Virus record (IMG/VR): IMGVR_UViG_3300007514_000025
Span: 1 to 47,537 of that record
Source of the DNA: a virus
Direction: 5' to 3' (one strand)
Length of the DNA: 47,537 nt
Within the stretch, counting starts at the first letter, position 1, and the number at the start of each line of letters is the position of its first letter. A program made the position numbers and the translations under genes. This document shows positions 21,840 through 33,900 of the stretch, piece after piece. The notes beneath the pieces are model-generated. The model ran no database searches. It was not told where the DNA came from and worked only from the letters and a program-made list of their open reading frames with translations.

Positions 21840-23107
21840 TATTGATTCCTCCGGCTATCTGCCATCCGGTTTTCATAAGCACGCATTTGGGTAGCCCACT
21901 TGTTATCCCAATAATTATCCCATCCCCCTTCAGGATCCCATTGGGTATGAACACCCAGTTCTCCACGTTCCTTTCGCCTAGCCTTGTTGTAACGATCCAT
22001 CAGCCACTCTTCAACAGCAGCCGGTGTGAACATCGTCAAGAACCCCAACCCCGCTTTTTCCCACCCTTCGGGATCTAATGGATGTCTGAAGTCCCCTACG
22101 CCTCTCGTATGTGGAACATCTTCCCCCAGAAGACGCGCCAGCCCCCCTCCGGGCCATGTATGCGTTTCTTGTGGCGATCCTTCTCTTTTGGGTGGAGCCG
22201 GACGAGTATGCCCACCATGCCAGTCCGGTTGGGGACCGTCAGGATGCGGATCCATCGGCGTATCGTCAGGATACTCACCTTCAGGCTTTGGATCTATTCG
22301 TGTGACGACAGGCTCTTCCTCAGGCTCTTCCTCAGGCTCTTCCTCCACTTCCCCATCAGGGACAATAGTTACCGTATCTGAGGGCCGTTCACCCGGCGGA
22401 TAGATGCATTCGTGGATCCAATCAGCCCAAGCGTCCGGGTTGCTTGCCAATAGATCGTAGAAGAACTGCTGACGCATGTCAGAGGACTCCCCCATCCACA
22501 TATCCATCACACTTTCAAACCAATTAATAAAGTCAGGACTAGAAGCACCAACGGCAGAATCCAAAAGATTCATATACATTTCGCTGGGATGCGTCGTATC
22601 CTCTGGTGTCCAATTTCTGTCATAGAACAGTGCGCCCATTATCGAATCAAACGTGTCACCGACAAGACCAGCCCCAGTATTCATCCGACTACCGCGCGTA
22701 CCTGAATACTTGCTTGCGTCAACCCCCGGTATCTCATACGGGGTTTGACTATTCCTCAATCCCAAAGGTTCAATGATATTAGGAGAGTCAGGATCCAATG
22801 AGATACCATAGTCAGCAGCAATCTCAACAGCCTTATTTAAAGTAGCGTCATCTTTCCAAGCGATCCATACACCCAACCCATCTTCCAACACGTTGGCATT
22901 AGACGAACCAAAGATATCGCTTGCCTTTTCCCCAAACTGCTGGAACACAGCGTCATACACCTGACGGGCCTCATCAGCCTGAACCCGACCAATCACAGGT
23001 AAAGCCCTATCCCCCATACGGGCAAGAAACCTGCTCACATTTTTACCAAACGGCTTCCACAAACCGTTCAGAATATCAACAGGCGACTCATAAATCTCAG
23101 TTGTCAT
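21839..23107 (-). CDS. Internal/ejection-type virion protein (422 aa)
   Basis: ATG 23107 overlaps the preceding gene. The N-terminal half is alpha-helical (SVDIL-like start, ALPVIGRVQADEARQVYDAV), the centre contains an EEPEEEPEEEP repeat (DNA 22310-22345) and a Pro/Gly/His-rich linker, and the C-terminus is Trp- and Arg-rich (WDPEGGWDNYWDNKWATQM). No catalytic motif. A membrane-surface or DNA-contacting ejection protein is the best guess. Confidence 0.55.
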   Translation of the reverse strand: MTTEIYESPVDILNGLWKPFGKNVSRFLARMGDRALPVIGRVQADEARQVYDAVFQQFGEKASDIFGSSNANVLEDGLGVWIAWKDDATLNKAVEIAADYGISLDPDSPNIIEPLGLRNSQTPYEIPGVDASKYSGTRGSRMNTGAGLVGDTFDSIMGALFYDRNWTPEDTTHPSEMYMNLLDSAVGASSPDFINWFESVMDMWMGESSDMRQQFFYDLLASNPDAWADWIHECIYPPGERPSDTVTIVPDGEVEEEPEEEPEEEPVVTRIDPKPEGEYPDDTPMDPHPDGPQPDWHGGHTRPAPPKREGSPQETHTWPGGGLARLLGEDVPHTRGVGDFRHPLDPEGWEKAGLGFLTMFTPAAVEEWLMDRYNKARRKERGELGVHTQWDPEGGWDNYWDNKWATQMRAYENRMADSRRNQ

Positions 23108-24915
23108 AGCCGCCGCTGCCTTTGCCTAGAGCGGCCACCAAGCGCACTCAGCGCAGCACCCAATGCTTTCTGGCTTGCCCTGTTTGTGATATTAGAGAAT
23201 TCTTCAGTAGCCCTGAACCGTGCCCCAGCGTCATTCAACGCATCGATCCGTTCCTGATTCTGTTCCTCATATGTTTCCCAACCCTGCCTGTAAGCAAACG
23301 AAGTGGGGTCCTGATTCGCAAGGCGGACAGTGTTGTCCAACCACGTGTCGTCAAAGCCCGCATTTTCAAAGACCCGGTTGCCAATAGTGTTTGCGTATTG
23401 ATTCGCAGTAGCACTCAAGTTATTATTGTTTTGTTGTAGAAGAGTCAAAAAGTACCAACGAGCGACGTTGTGACGTTGCTCATTAGTCATGCCTGAAATC
23501 GGTGCAAACACCCCAGCCGGTACGGCATCTCTTATTTCCCCGTCAGGACCAATTTCCCTCACCGTGCCCCCGTGCCACGCCTGTACGTCTACACCAGTAA
23601 GGTCCACACCAGCCCCCTGAGCGATACGCAGCAACTCCGTAGGCGTACCATTAATACCAAACTGGATGTTGTCTTCCCAGCCCTCCTCATTGCCGTGGAA
23701 CGCAGCCAGCCACGCATCAGCAGTACGTAGACTGTCATCACCAACCTGCATCCCCACCAGATCGGTGTTCAGAATAGCAGCAGCGTCCAGATCCCCCTCC
23801 ATAACCATCTCGCTGACCATGCTGTCAATACGATTTTGCATAGACGGAGTAAGAGACTGGCCCAAATAGTTCAAAGACTGTGTAATGCTGTCTGTGAGAT
23901 GTGCGGTAACGTCACCGCTGAAAGCAGCCAACCCGTCAGCACTAGCATTAGCCTGCCTAACAGATTCCTTCAAATGGTCGCTATACTTACGGTCAACAAA
24001 CGATCTTATAGTTGGGTTGGGCATAGGGTTATCAGGATTCATCCTGTTGTACTGTGCAGCAGCAAGTTCTTCGGTCAGGATGTCGTCCATCATCCACATG
24101 AAAGCATTTCGATCTATGTAAGTATGCGACCCCCACCTGATTGCTGGAATATTATTACCGTAATATCCCATCATCGACATAACGGACTGCAACGCACGGT
24201 ACTTTCGTGGATCCGACCGGGACATGTTTAAAGTAAACGCATCCAACATCGGCTTATCCAACGGCACCGACCGTAATGCTTCTTCAATCGTACTCATGTT
24301 CCCATAAATACCGCCGTCGTAGGACGGCACAATCGCTATCTGAGTGGCTTGCCCTGTACCATCATCGAATAGATACATGTGAGAATTGCCTGCGAATGTG
24401 ATAGCCCGCCATTCATCAAAGTCTTCTCGCTGTGTCTCACTCAACTCTCCTGTAACAGCACCAGCCGGTGTAGTATTTGTTTCAGAAAGCCACGCTTCAA
24501 GAGCAATCTTCTGCCCCTCGTCTGAAGCAATCTCCACCATGTCAGCACGTTCACCCGCTGTGCCACCCCAACCGACTTGGGTTTCAAATGCCGGTCCCCC
24601 TTCGGCAGTTGCCAAACCAAAGGGATCCAACAAAGGCTCACCACTAGATCCAGACAAAGCACCGGATCCCAAACCGGCAATAAAGAAAATCTTTTGATCT
24701 AATAACAAATTGATAAATGCTTCAAATGCATCAGCCGGGTTGCGACTAAACTGATAAGCCTTCGTCTGCGCTACAATATCCTTTGCGCCAGCGTCATCGG
24801 CACTAACCAGCGAAGTAGCAGGAGTGGGCGGCTCCGTGGTAGGGGGCGGCAGCGTAGTAACAACAGGTTGCTGCTCTTCTGGCCCGCTGGGACCAGTCCC
24901 ATATTCATCTTGCAT
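23104..24915 (-). CDS. Internal/ejection-type virion protein with TGPSGPE tag (603 aa)
   Basis: The N-terminus carries TGPSGPE at residues 7-13 followed by EQQP, nearly the same as residues 3-15 of the giant protein upstream, then a disordered Pro/Thr linker. The body is mixed helix with Ser/Ala/Asn-rich regions and a helical AYRQGWETYEEQNQERIDAL segment; the end is basic (RSRQRQRRL). It has no recognised enzyme domain. The shared tag implies that both proteins are sorted to the same place, probably the capsid interior. Confidence 0.6.
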   Translation of the reverse strand: MQDEYGTGPSGPEEQQPVVTTLPPPTTEPPTPATSLVSADDAGAKDIVAQTKAYQFSRNPADAFEAFINLLLDQKIFFIAGLGSGALSGSSGEPLLDPFGLATAEGGPAFETQVGWGGTAGERADMVEIASDEGQKIALEAWLSETNTTPAGAVTGELSETQREDFDEWRAITFAGNSHMYLFDDGTGQATQIAIVPSYDGGIYGNMSTIEEALRSVPLDKPMLDAFTLNMSRSDPRKYRALQSVMSMMGYYGNNIPAIRWGSHTYIDRNAFMWMMDDILTEELAAAQYNRMNPDNPMPNPTIRSFVDRKYSDHLKESVRQANASADGLAAFSGDVTAHLTDSITQSLNYLGQSLTPSMQNRIDSMVSEMVMEGDLDAAAILNTDLVGMQVGDDSLRTADAWLAAFHGNEEGWEDNIQFGINGTPTELLRIAQGAGVDLTGVDVQAWHGGTVREIGPDGEIRDAVPAGVFAPISGMTNEQRHNVARWYFLTLLQQNNNNLSATANQYANTIGNRVFENAGFDDTWLDNTVRLANQDPTSFAYRQGWETYEEQNQERIDALNDAGARFRATEEFSNITNRASQKALGAALSALGGRSRQRQRRL

Positions 24916-24917
24916 TG

Positions 24918-27900
24918 TTACCCCTGATATTCATGTGTGCCAACATTATACTTTATTACCCAATCTTCAGAGATCAAAGGTATAAACAGGTTGTAATAGA
25001 GTTCGTACAACCACGGTCGGTTCTCAACAGCCCTCAACCAATGCTCGTAGTAATGCCTTTTAATAGAGTTACGCATCTTAGTTGCGGTACTGTCAGTAGC
25101 CCCACCCAATGCATCCAACTTGCCGTCCATCACCACGATATCCTGCATTAGAAGAAGAATCTCGTCCTTGTGTGGCGCATCAGGTATCAGCGTCGGGTCA
25201 CCCAAAAGTACTGTCATCTCTTCGATAGTTGCTTCACGACGCTGCTCTGAACCCTGCGAGAACAAACTGGCAGCAAAGATAGGGTGCGTATCCTTATACT
25301 GTTCCGCCCAGAAGTCCCATTCCTTTTCTGCACGGAATATAGTCTCGCTCCATGACAGACTTGGATCCACATAGTTCGGCTTCTTGTCCTTCTTAGCCAA
25401 TCGATACTGTGCTATCAGTTCCTTATGCTGTAGGCTCTTCCTGAAATACTCAATCGCCCCTTCGTTCACATAGATTGCCTCAACAAACTCGTCAGGCTCC
25501 CTGCGGTACCGCATCTCCATAGCGACATACCGGTTAGCGGCCCGCACATCCCACTCACGGTCCTCTTCAGTCAACCCACGAGGGATAAAGAATCCGCCAG
25601 ACACAGGGAACGTGTTAAGAAACTCACGGGCACCCGGAGTATCCATCCATTCAAACGCAGCAACAGTCTGCGGCAAAGCCGCAATAGTGTCCTTGCCAGT
25701 CTTACCAACCGAGAACACTGAAATCCTTAGAATCTCTCTCTGCCAAAGCGTATCGATCTCAAACTGGTCAGTAACCCCAGCAGCAGTTTGTTCCTCTATG
25801 AACTCTTCATAGTATTCCCTATACATCTGATCGAACGCCGCCTCATGGGACATAGCGCCCTCATCAAGTAGCCTCTGGAACTTTTCATTCCATTCCCAAT
25901 CCTTCGGATTCTCAAGAGATGTAGGCGCAGTCTGTGTCGGCCCAAAGAACCCAGTCACAGTCCTTACCGCTAACAGCCCTTGTGCAAGATGAGCGAAACT
26001 ATTGAATACATCTTGATTTATGAGATCATGGTCGGTGGGCGACAGGCTTGCCATCCTCTCAGGATCCGGCAACATGTCGTTCATTCCCAACAAATAGATC
26101 GCATCAAACAACGCCTTATCTGTCGCAGTAGACGTTGTGCCAAAGATATTTGAAGCAGCGAAGGAAACTATCAAGTTCCCGGCGTTTACTATGGGTGCAG
26201 GCAGAACCGATCCAAACAGGATTTGCCAAAACGCCCGCTGATCGAACATTTCGGTTGTCGGATCCAAACCCTCCGACATGAACGCCCACTGGCTAACAAG
26301 ACTGGGACCCATCCACTCGTCAGAGACAAGATGCGGTTCAAACATCGCCAACAAATTAGTTGGGACGCTGATCAGTGGACCGACTGTTGCGTTGGCGATA
26401 TTGTCCATGTCGTAGCCGGGAGACATCCGATCTGTTCTCATACTGTATTCATCGGCCAGCACACCGAAGTTCTCTGCGTTGTAGACCGCACGCACAACCG
26501 GGTTCTGCGCCATTAGTTCAAACATGAACTGTGAAATATGTTCAGAACCCGGAATGAGTACACGGCTCTCTTCATTATTGTCTTCGTACATCATTCCTGA
26601 ACGCTGGGCAGCCAGCAGCCCCCAGTTCAACCTAGACAAAGCAGCAGGGTGGTACTTGAGTGTGCGCGCCCACCGCTGCAAGAACTGCATTTGTGCGAAA
26701 TGGAACGGCAACGCTGTACCCAACATTTCCTGAAACTGTGTTCTCACAGAGTGGTTATCAACAAAGCGTGCCGTTATGCCTGCTGCACGTTCAATAGCCA
26801 ACTCTGCATGTTTGGCCTCTATCGTGATCCGGTTAGCGAGTAGTTCCACAATGTTCTTCTTCATGGCAGCGTATTCTTCTGGGTGGTTCTTCTTCATAGC
26901 CCAGAAGAACCCCTCAAACCCTTCCCCCAGTACACGATGCTCTAGGCTGCTAGGCCCAAATGCTTCATAGAACGGGCCGACATCCCAGACAGGGTTCATA
27001 ACTTGGCTACCGTCAGGGTTCAGCAAAGGAACTTCTGTTGTCTTACCACTAGGTGAAGTAACTGTCTCGTATTGGTACACCCATTTCTTGTCAACATAAA
27101 ACATTTTGTCAATAACTTCGTCTGATGGGATCATCCCATCGAAATACTGTGCCATCAGATGAGACATTCTGCTCACCGGATCATTCTTCACCTGATCCAA
27201 TCGGCTCAGATTATGAAACGATTCCTCTACAAAGTCATCGAAACTAGACCGTGTAGCCCCAGTGCGCCTCGGTTGGTCTGGGTCTGGGACCTCCGTTGAT
27301 TCATCAACAAGCCGCCACTGTTCGTTACCACCATCATCGACCCGCCTTATGATCGGGCGTGCCCCAGTCCAAACCTCTTCTGTGACCTCATCGATCAAAC
27401 TGGCACTAGGTGTCTTAAGGGCACGTTCCAACCCCTTGAACTTCGCTAGATCATGGTGGAAGAGGGTCCTAGTCCCTGCTAAGAGAGCGCGGGCTTCCTT
27501 AAAGTTATGGAAGAACAACGGCTCACGGATCATTGAATTGATCATCGGCTGGATAGCACCTTGGAAGAACGACTGCTTGTAACTTTCAAATCGTTTATCG
27601 AAACGATTAGAAGCAGTAGAGGGAGCCTTCGCAGATATACGGTGCGGCACCATATCCCCGTCCCATACCGCAAGCATCCTCGCGCTGGATGCTTCCCCAC
27701 CGATGGGATCGACAGCCTCCAACAGCCACGAGTAATGATTATCAGGCTTGTTGGCCCCTAGACCCGGCGCACCCGGCAGGTCGGTAGCCATACCACCAAT
27801 AGCCTCACCCGTACCGCTCCTAAGGGTGGTCTGTGCCCGTGCAGCAAACGACTGGGCGTTCTCGTTGCTTGCCAAGAACATCATCTCGCGGAAACCTGTA

Positions 27901-30900
27901 CGAGCAAAGGTTTCAGCAGCGTTCGCCTCATCATATTTACCTAGGTACTGCTGACTGATCAACTCCCATTCGCCGTTGTCCATCTCCTCTTTCGCTGTTT
28001 TGGTAACAGGAGTAAACGGAGGCTCGTCGGCACCTACCATCTGCTGTGCCCTTGGGCGGGCGTCCGTCAATGCCCGTGGATATTCGGTTTCCCAAATGTC
28101 TCCACTTGGATGAACGATTGGGCGATCACCTGTAGCAGCCAAAGCCTTCATAAATTCTGGGTCCTGAATCAGTCGTGTTTCAACAATCTCTCGCATGAGG
28201 ACAATAGAGTTAGCAGAAGACTCGGCATTAGTGTCAACAGGCATTCCGTTGCCGTGCTTCTTAGCGTCCCATCCGTTCATCTCAGTCCAGTTCTTGCTGT
28301 TGTCGTAACCCGGACCGCCCTTTCGTAGATTGCCTGCCTTATGTGCCTGATATGCGGCTTCTGGACTCCTGAACCGGCGTCCCCTGAACAAGAACCTGTT
28401 GGGGACTTCCGTTATGTTAGACAGAATAGCGTTGGAGGGAGGGTTCCCTGCCCAAACCCTAACCGGACCAGTCTCAACAGCAGCAGCAGGAGCAGCAGGA
28501 GTAGATTCGTCTATAAATGCCTGCAAGCGTTCCTGAAGATACGCATTAGTCCTAGGTGCCTTCTCAGCCAACTGCGCTCGCCCGGTTCCTAACCCGTCCT
28601 CTGGAAGAACAACGACTCTCCCGTCCCTTGGGATCGCAGCAAACGCCTTATCGATATGCACCTTGTTTGCATCAAAGGCAGCGTCAGTCATAAATTCTGA
28701 TGGGCTTACCTTTGTGGGAATACCAAAGACCTGAACCCCATAACCTGCTCCTGCATGACGGATAACAGCCTGACCCGACCGAGGACCGGTACCTGTCTTC
28801 TCTAAATTATCTGAAAAGATGAAAATCTTATCAGGATTAGCCATAACCATTTGTGGGTTGTAGCGTTTTACATATTCGATTCGTCGCTGTCCAGCCTTTG
28901 CAACATCTAGGCCAACACCAGTTACACTTCCTACATCGCCCACCACTTCATAAGTGATCTGACGCTGTGCGGCAAACTTCTTCCACGGCCCCGTATCAGT
29001 CCATGTCGTACCCGGTGGCGGTGCCCCGTAGCCCTCCAACCTAGACCACTCTTCTGGCGTGATCTCTTTAGGCTGACGCTTACCAGTTACACGCACCTTA
29101 ATCGATTGAAGTTTTTGACCTACAGTCGTGCCGGGTACATTTCCTCTTTGAAATTCGATGATGTCCCCAACTTCAACATTCTCTAATTCGCCCTTACCGC
29201 CCTTAACGGCCCTAGTTGTTGCCGTTCGCTCACCAGCAACAATCGCATCAAACGTACTGTCAGTCGTAACATGCGCTGCACGACCAAGATTCTTAACATA
29301 CGGCGTTTCCCCATATATGAAACTCATCGCCATAGTCTTTTTGACAACAGGCGTACCAGCAGCAGGAACGTCGCCTGTTCCCCTTAGCGCATCAACAAGG
29401 AACTGCTGCACCCGATCCTGAAAGTCTTCCTTACGCCGCAATTTACCCGGCGCAGTCCACAGTCGATTACCCGCAACATTCAATGTCCGAATATTGTTAT
29501 CTTCCAACCACTTTATAAAGGCTGCCTTTGCCCTATCGCTAGTTCCAGAAACGTGATGCAGAGGCTTCTTAAGTTGTTCTGCTATCTCTATAGTTAAGGC
29601 ACTTCCCCTATCTGTTATATTTTCACTAAAGAGAACTGTCCCATCAGAATTTTCTACATTCTGCCTAGTTCGGGACCCATACCGCGACCCTGCCTTCTCA
29701 AAGTCCTTCGTATCTGCCACCAAACCAAACTGTTCAGCCTGCTCCGGCTTCGGCCCCAATGTCGTATCCCACCGATACGTAGCAGTACCCCCCGTGGGTA
29801 TACCCAAGTCCTGAGCAGCCAACAACCCGGCCTCATCGGCACCGTTCTGACCCCCAGAGATGATACGAACCAGACCAGACGAATGGGTAGGCATCGGCTC
29901 CGGTGCGTCTTGGAAACGAACCTGCTTCTGGGTTTGAGGATCCATCCGACGGAATGTCAAATTGATTCGCGGATCACGACCCTGACCACCAGTTACCGAA
30001 TGTTCCCAATTGGCGTTCGTGCCTTCCATCATCGCAAAAACATCGCCTTGGGCTAGATCAATAACCGGTCCCGGTTCCCGATTCTGATCCCGATAACCGT
30101 AAGGTTGGCCGGTGCCCTCTCCGACCCGTTCGCTTCCTTGGGTACGGCGACGAGGCCGGAATTGGAACTGTCGTGTGGCACCAAAGTTCACAGAGACAAC
30201 GATTTCTTCAGGATCATTAGTAGTCCCAATCCTGTCGAAATGGGGACCCAATGTAGTTTTGCCATCTGCGTAGCGTTGAGCGATAACAAGATCAAACTCG
30301 TAGCCGGTCAATTGCTCCACACGACGCTTGATCTCTGCAACAATCGGCGTCCACGGCTGCGCCTCAAAGTTCTTACCCGTATAATAATACGACGTACCGG
30401 GGTCGCCCATGACACGGGTCAACGGCTTCGGCCATCTTGCATCATCAATGTTCAAATGGGAAGCCTGCCAACCAGACGTTCCCTGAACCCGTTCAAAGAT
30501 AGCGATCTTGTAACGCCTATAAGAACGACCTGATGTCCAATTGTCCTTAACGTCCTCTAGGGGAATCTTCATCAACTCTGAAAACTCTTCCGGCCCGATC
30601 TGACTAGCAGGGAATACTTCAGTAACCTTCACCGGATACGGGGCACCACCACCCTTAACGTCCTTCCCCCGCTTTTCGCCCTTAACCCTGCCTTCTGCGA
30701 TCAGCCTTCGTTCAACCTCACCGGGCTTCTTCCGATAAGCAGCCCGTGGCCTAATCAGAATAAGATCATCTACTTCCACACCAGCAAGCGGACCAGCACC
30801 GCCACCCTTACGAAGTTCCCTAACCTCACCAACCTCCGTGGAGGAGTGGTAGGCAAACGGATCAGACTTTCCTTGAGTCGCACGGGTACCGTAAGCAGCA

Positions 30901-33900
30901 GTCTTGCTTGCTTTAGTCTGTTTCGGCATAGCGACCGCTGACGCTCTACCATCAACAATCATTTCGTACTGATGATCCAACACCGTGACAGTCTTCTTAA
31001 CAGCCATATGGTCGTACTGAGGTACCTCGCGGTTGCCTTTTCTACTCAAGAAATTCGGGTCAATCGGTGACGGAGGCGCACTCATAATTTCACTATCCAA
31101 GATGTCGAACGGAACATCGATAACACCCTTATGGTGTTCCATCTTCGCCCCACCAATATCAACCAAAGCATCAGTGTTCCGTTGAGGGATCCCAGACGGG
31201 TCAGCAGATGTGACCGGAGGCCCAACATCAGGGGGCGTTACCGCCCGTGAGGTAAGGCCACGGAACGAAGTCATTTCTCGTTCCTTCCCATCTGGCAACC
31301 ACATTATGTCGCCAGTATTACGGTGACGCCATTCGTTATTCAGCCTATGGGTTGACGCATCTGCCACTTCCTCAAACCCGATACCCATAGTGTGAGGATT
31401 GACAGAAACAAACGGGAAGACGGCTTCGTCAATGCCGCCAATCGCCCCCGGAGTAACAGCCCGACCAGTCGCACCGTCAAACACCCACAGGTTACGTGGC
31501 ATGTCGGCCTGCGGGAAGTTATTCAACTGGCTACGGACCAGTCTCTCCACAGGAGAAACCTCCCCACCAGACCTTACCTCAAAGTCGATTGGGACGTTCC
31601 TTGTCTCAGCAGCAGCCCGTGTCTCTTGGAAGAATGACGGAACGCCCTCTTCACGTAGCCTACGGTTGGCTTCCTTGACTTCTTGCGCTAGACGTTCCGC
31701 ATTGCGTTCGCGCAAGATGTTCGGGTCCGCTCGTAGATCATCCCAAGTAGTTGTAGGAATAATCGATTCAGGTGTAGTTGGTTTTGGTGGATCCCGATAT
31801 AGAGGCCATACTGTGTCGATGCTTTGACCAGAGAGATGTCGGTTCAACAGGGCTTGACGCCAATCGAAGAACTCTTTGGCTATCATTGGAAGCGGTTGAC
31901 CCTGCTCAGGCGCGAATGCTTCAACAGCCCGCTGATACTCCTGAAGAGTTCCTTTTAGTTCTGGATCTCCGAACTCAACCTTCCCAACTTCAGTTACGCC
32001 TACGGTACCTTCAGGATCCGTATAATTCCTTCCCCATTTTCCCTTCTTTCCCAAACTACCGCCACCGGTTTGCATCTGATTGCCAAGCCACGGTCGCATC
32101 GGCAACCGGTCCCTGCCGGGGAAGTCGTTGATGTCCCCCAATGGTTCCTTGATCAGCCGCCGCTGGGGGATGATGTCATTCTCTGCGTACTCGTGGAAGA
32201 TGCGTCGGAATCCGTGCTGGCCTATCGGTCCTTCGCCAACTGTCCCGATAAAGTCGCGTGATTCGTCAATCGGCATACTTGGGCCAATGCCCTTTTGGGC
32301 CGTATGGGGAGCGTCACCAAAGCGACGCCAAATAGCGTCCTCAAACTCACCCCATGTACGGGTACCGTCACTGTATTCGTTGATCAGGTCAACGACACGC
32401 TCCATGCGTGCACCAAAGACATCGTATGAGGGAGCGATATTCTTCGATGGGACGCTTTCGTAGTAATACTGGTAGACGTTTTCGTATAGTGGATCTCCAC
32501 GCATCGATGGCGAATAAAAGTATTGGATAACAGATTCATCTGGGAGGGTGGCGAATCCGCGCATCGTATTCATAATTTCTGATTCCATGTATTCGCGCCG
32601 ACTGATAACTCGCCTTTCCCAGATTTCCCCAGCCTCACCCCGGATTCCTTCTGGGGACGCAGTTTCCAATTCCCAAAGATCGCTATCTTCTACATGCTTC
32701 CACCGGCTTGGCATACCCTCAGAGTGCATCCACTGGTCACCCTGCACGAACACCCTTGGTGGGGTTACTGTCGGAGCAGAAACACCAGAGGTTGCATGTC
32801 GGCTACCGGCAGTCACCCCGAAGGTCCGCCCAAACGCCGCATCAGCCATGTATTCGGGACGGCTGATGACGCGGGATCTCACCGGTACATTCTCCGGGGT
32901 CTTCTTAGAAGCCTCCAGAATAGACCTGATCCCCTCAACAGGGGTGTTTCCTTCCAACCAAGCGTGCCACCGTCGGATAGCGAACCCGGCCTTCTCAGCA
33001 TTAAACGGATTCCTTGACCCCACCAAGACTGGTACACCCACATTCTTGATTGCGGGTTCTGAACTGTTCGCCAAGAAAAATTGGACAGCAGTATGAATCG
33101 ACTGGGGGCTGTCAGCAACATCCATGCCCATAGCCAACGCTTCCGGTGACCCCGCCAAATAGTCCTTCAACCATTGTGCTGGCATCATCGACCCATGTGG
33201 GCTGTTGAGAGGGTTCATGCTGTTGATAACTGAAACTGCGTGAGTTTCTGATTCAAGGTAGAAAGACAAGAACTCTTTCAACGCATCGTACATTGCCTCT
33301 CCGGCTGGTGTGCCGGGGTTGGTGAACATGTACGCCAAGTTCATAGCCTCAGAGGCATTCACCTGTGGGTGATACAGGCGTATCTCTGATTCGACAGTTG
33401 GCCTCTGTGTCCGCGCGTATATGGGGTCAACTCCGTCGGTGCGGACCATAGCGTGCAACCGGTTGCGACCATCGACGGTCATAAGTTCATCTGTGCCAGC
33501 AGCGATTGCCCGTTTAGCGAGAACGGCGCTGTCTGTGTCAAACAGTTTCGGATCCAAATCCCTGATCGCAAGCAAGGCAAGCGTCTGCATCCGAGGTACG
33601 TCGTCTAAATCAAAGACCGCTTTAAGGACTTTTCTAAGATCATCGTCTGTTACATGGCTGAGAAGATATTCGGCTGCTAAATCAAAGTCCCAATCTATTA
33701 GTTCATTCTGGACTTTCTCTGGGAAATACCCGGCTCTGCTATCCCAAGTACCAGTTAGTTTTGCGTTTGCTTCAGCAGCGTACATGTCGCGCAATGCGCT
33801 ACGAGTACCGGGATCGATCTGTTCGTAAACGTACCGGACGGAGCGTGCAGCATTCTGTGTAGCAGACAACTCTGGGTTATCTGGGATGCTGATATCCAAA

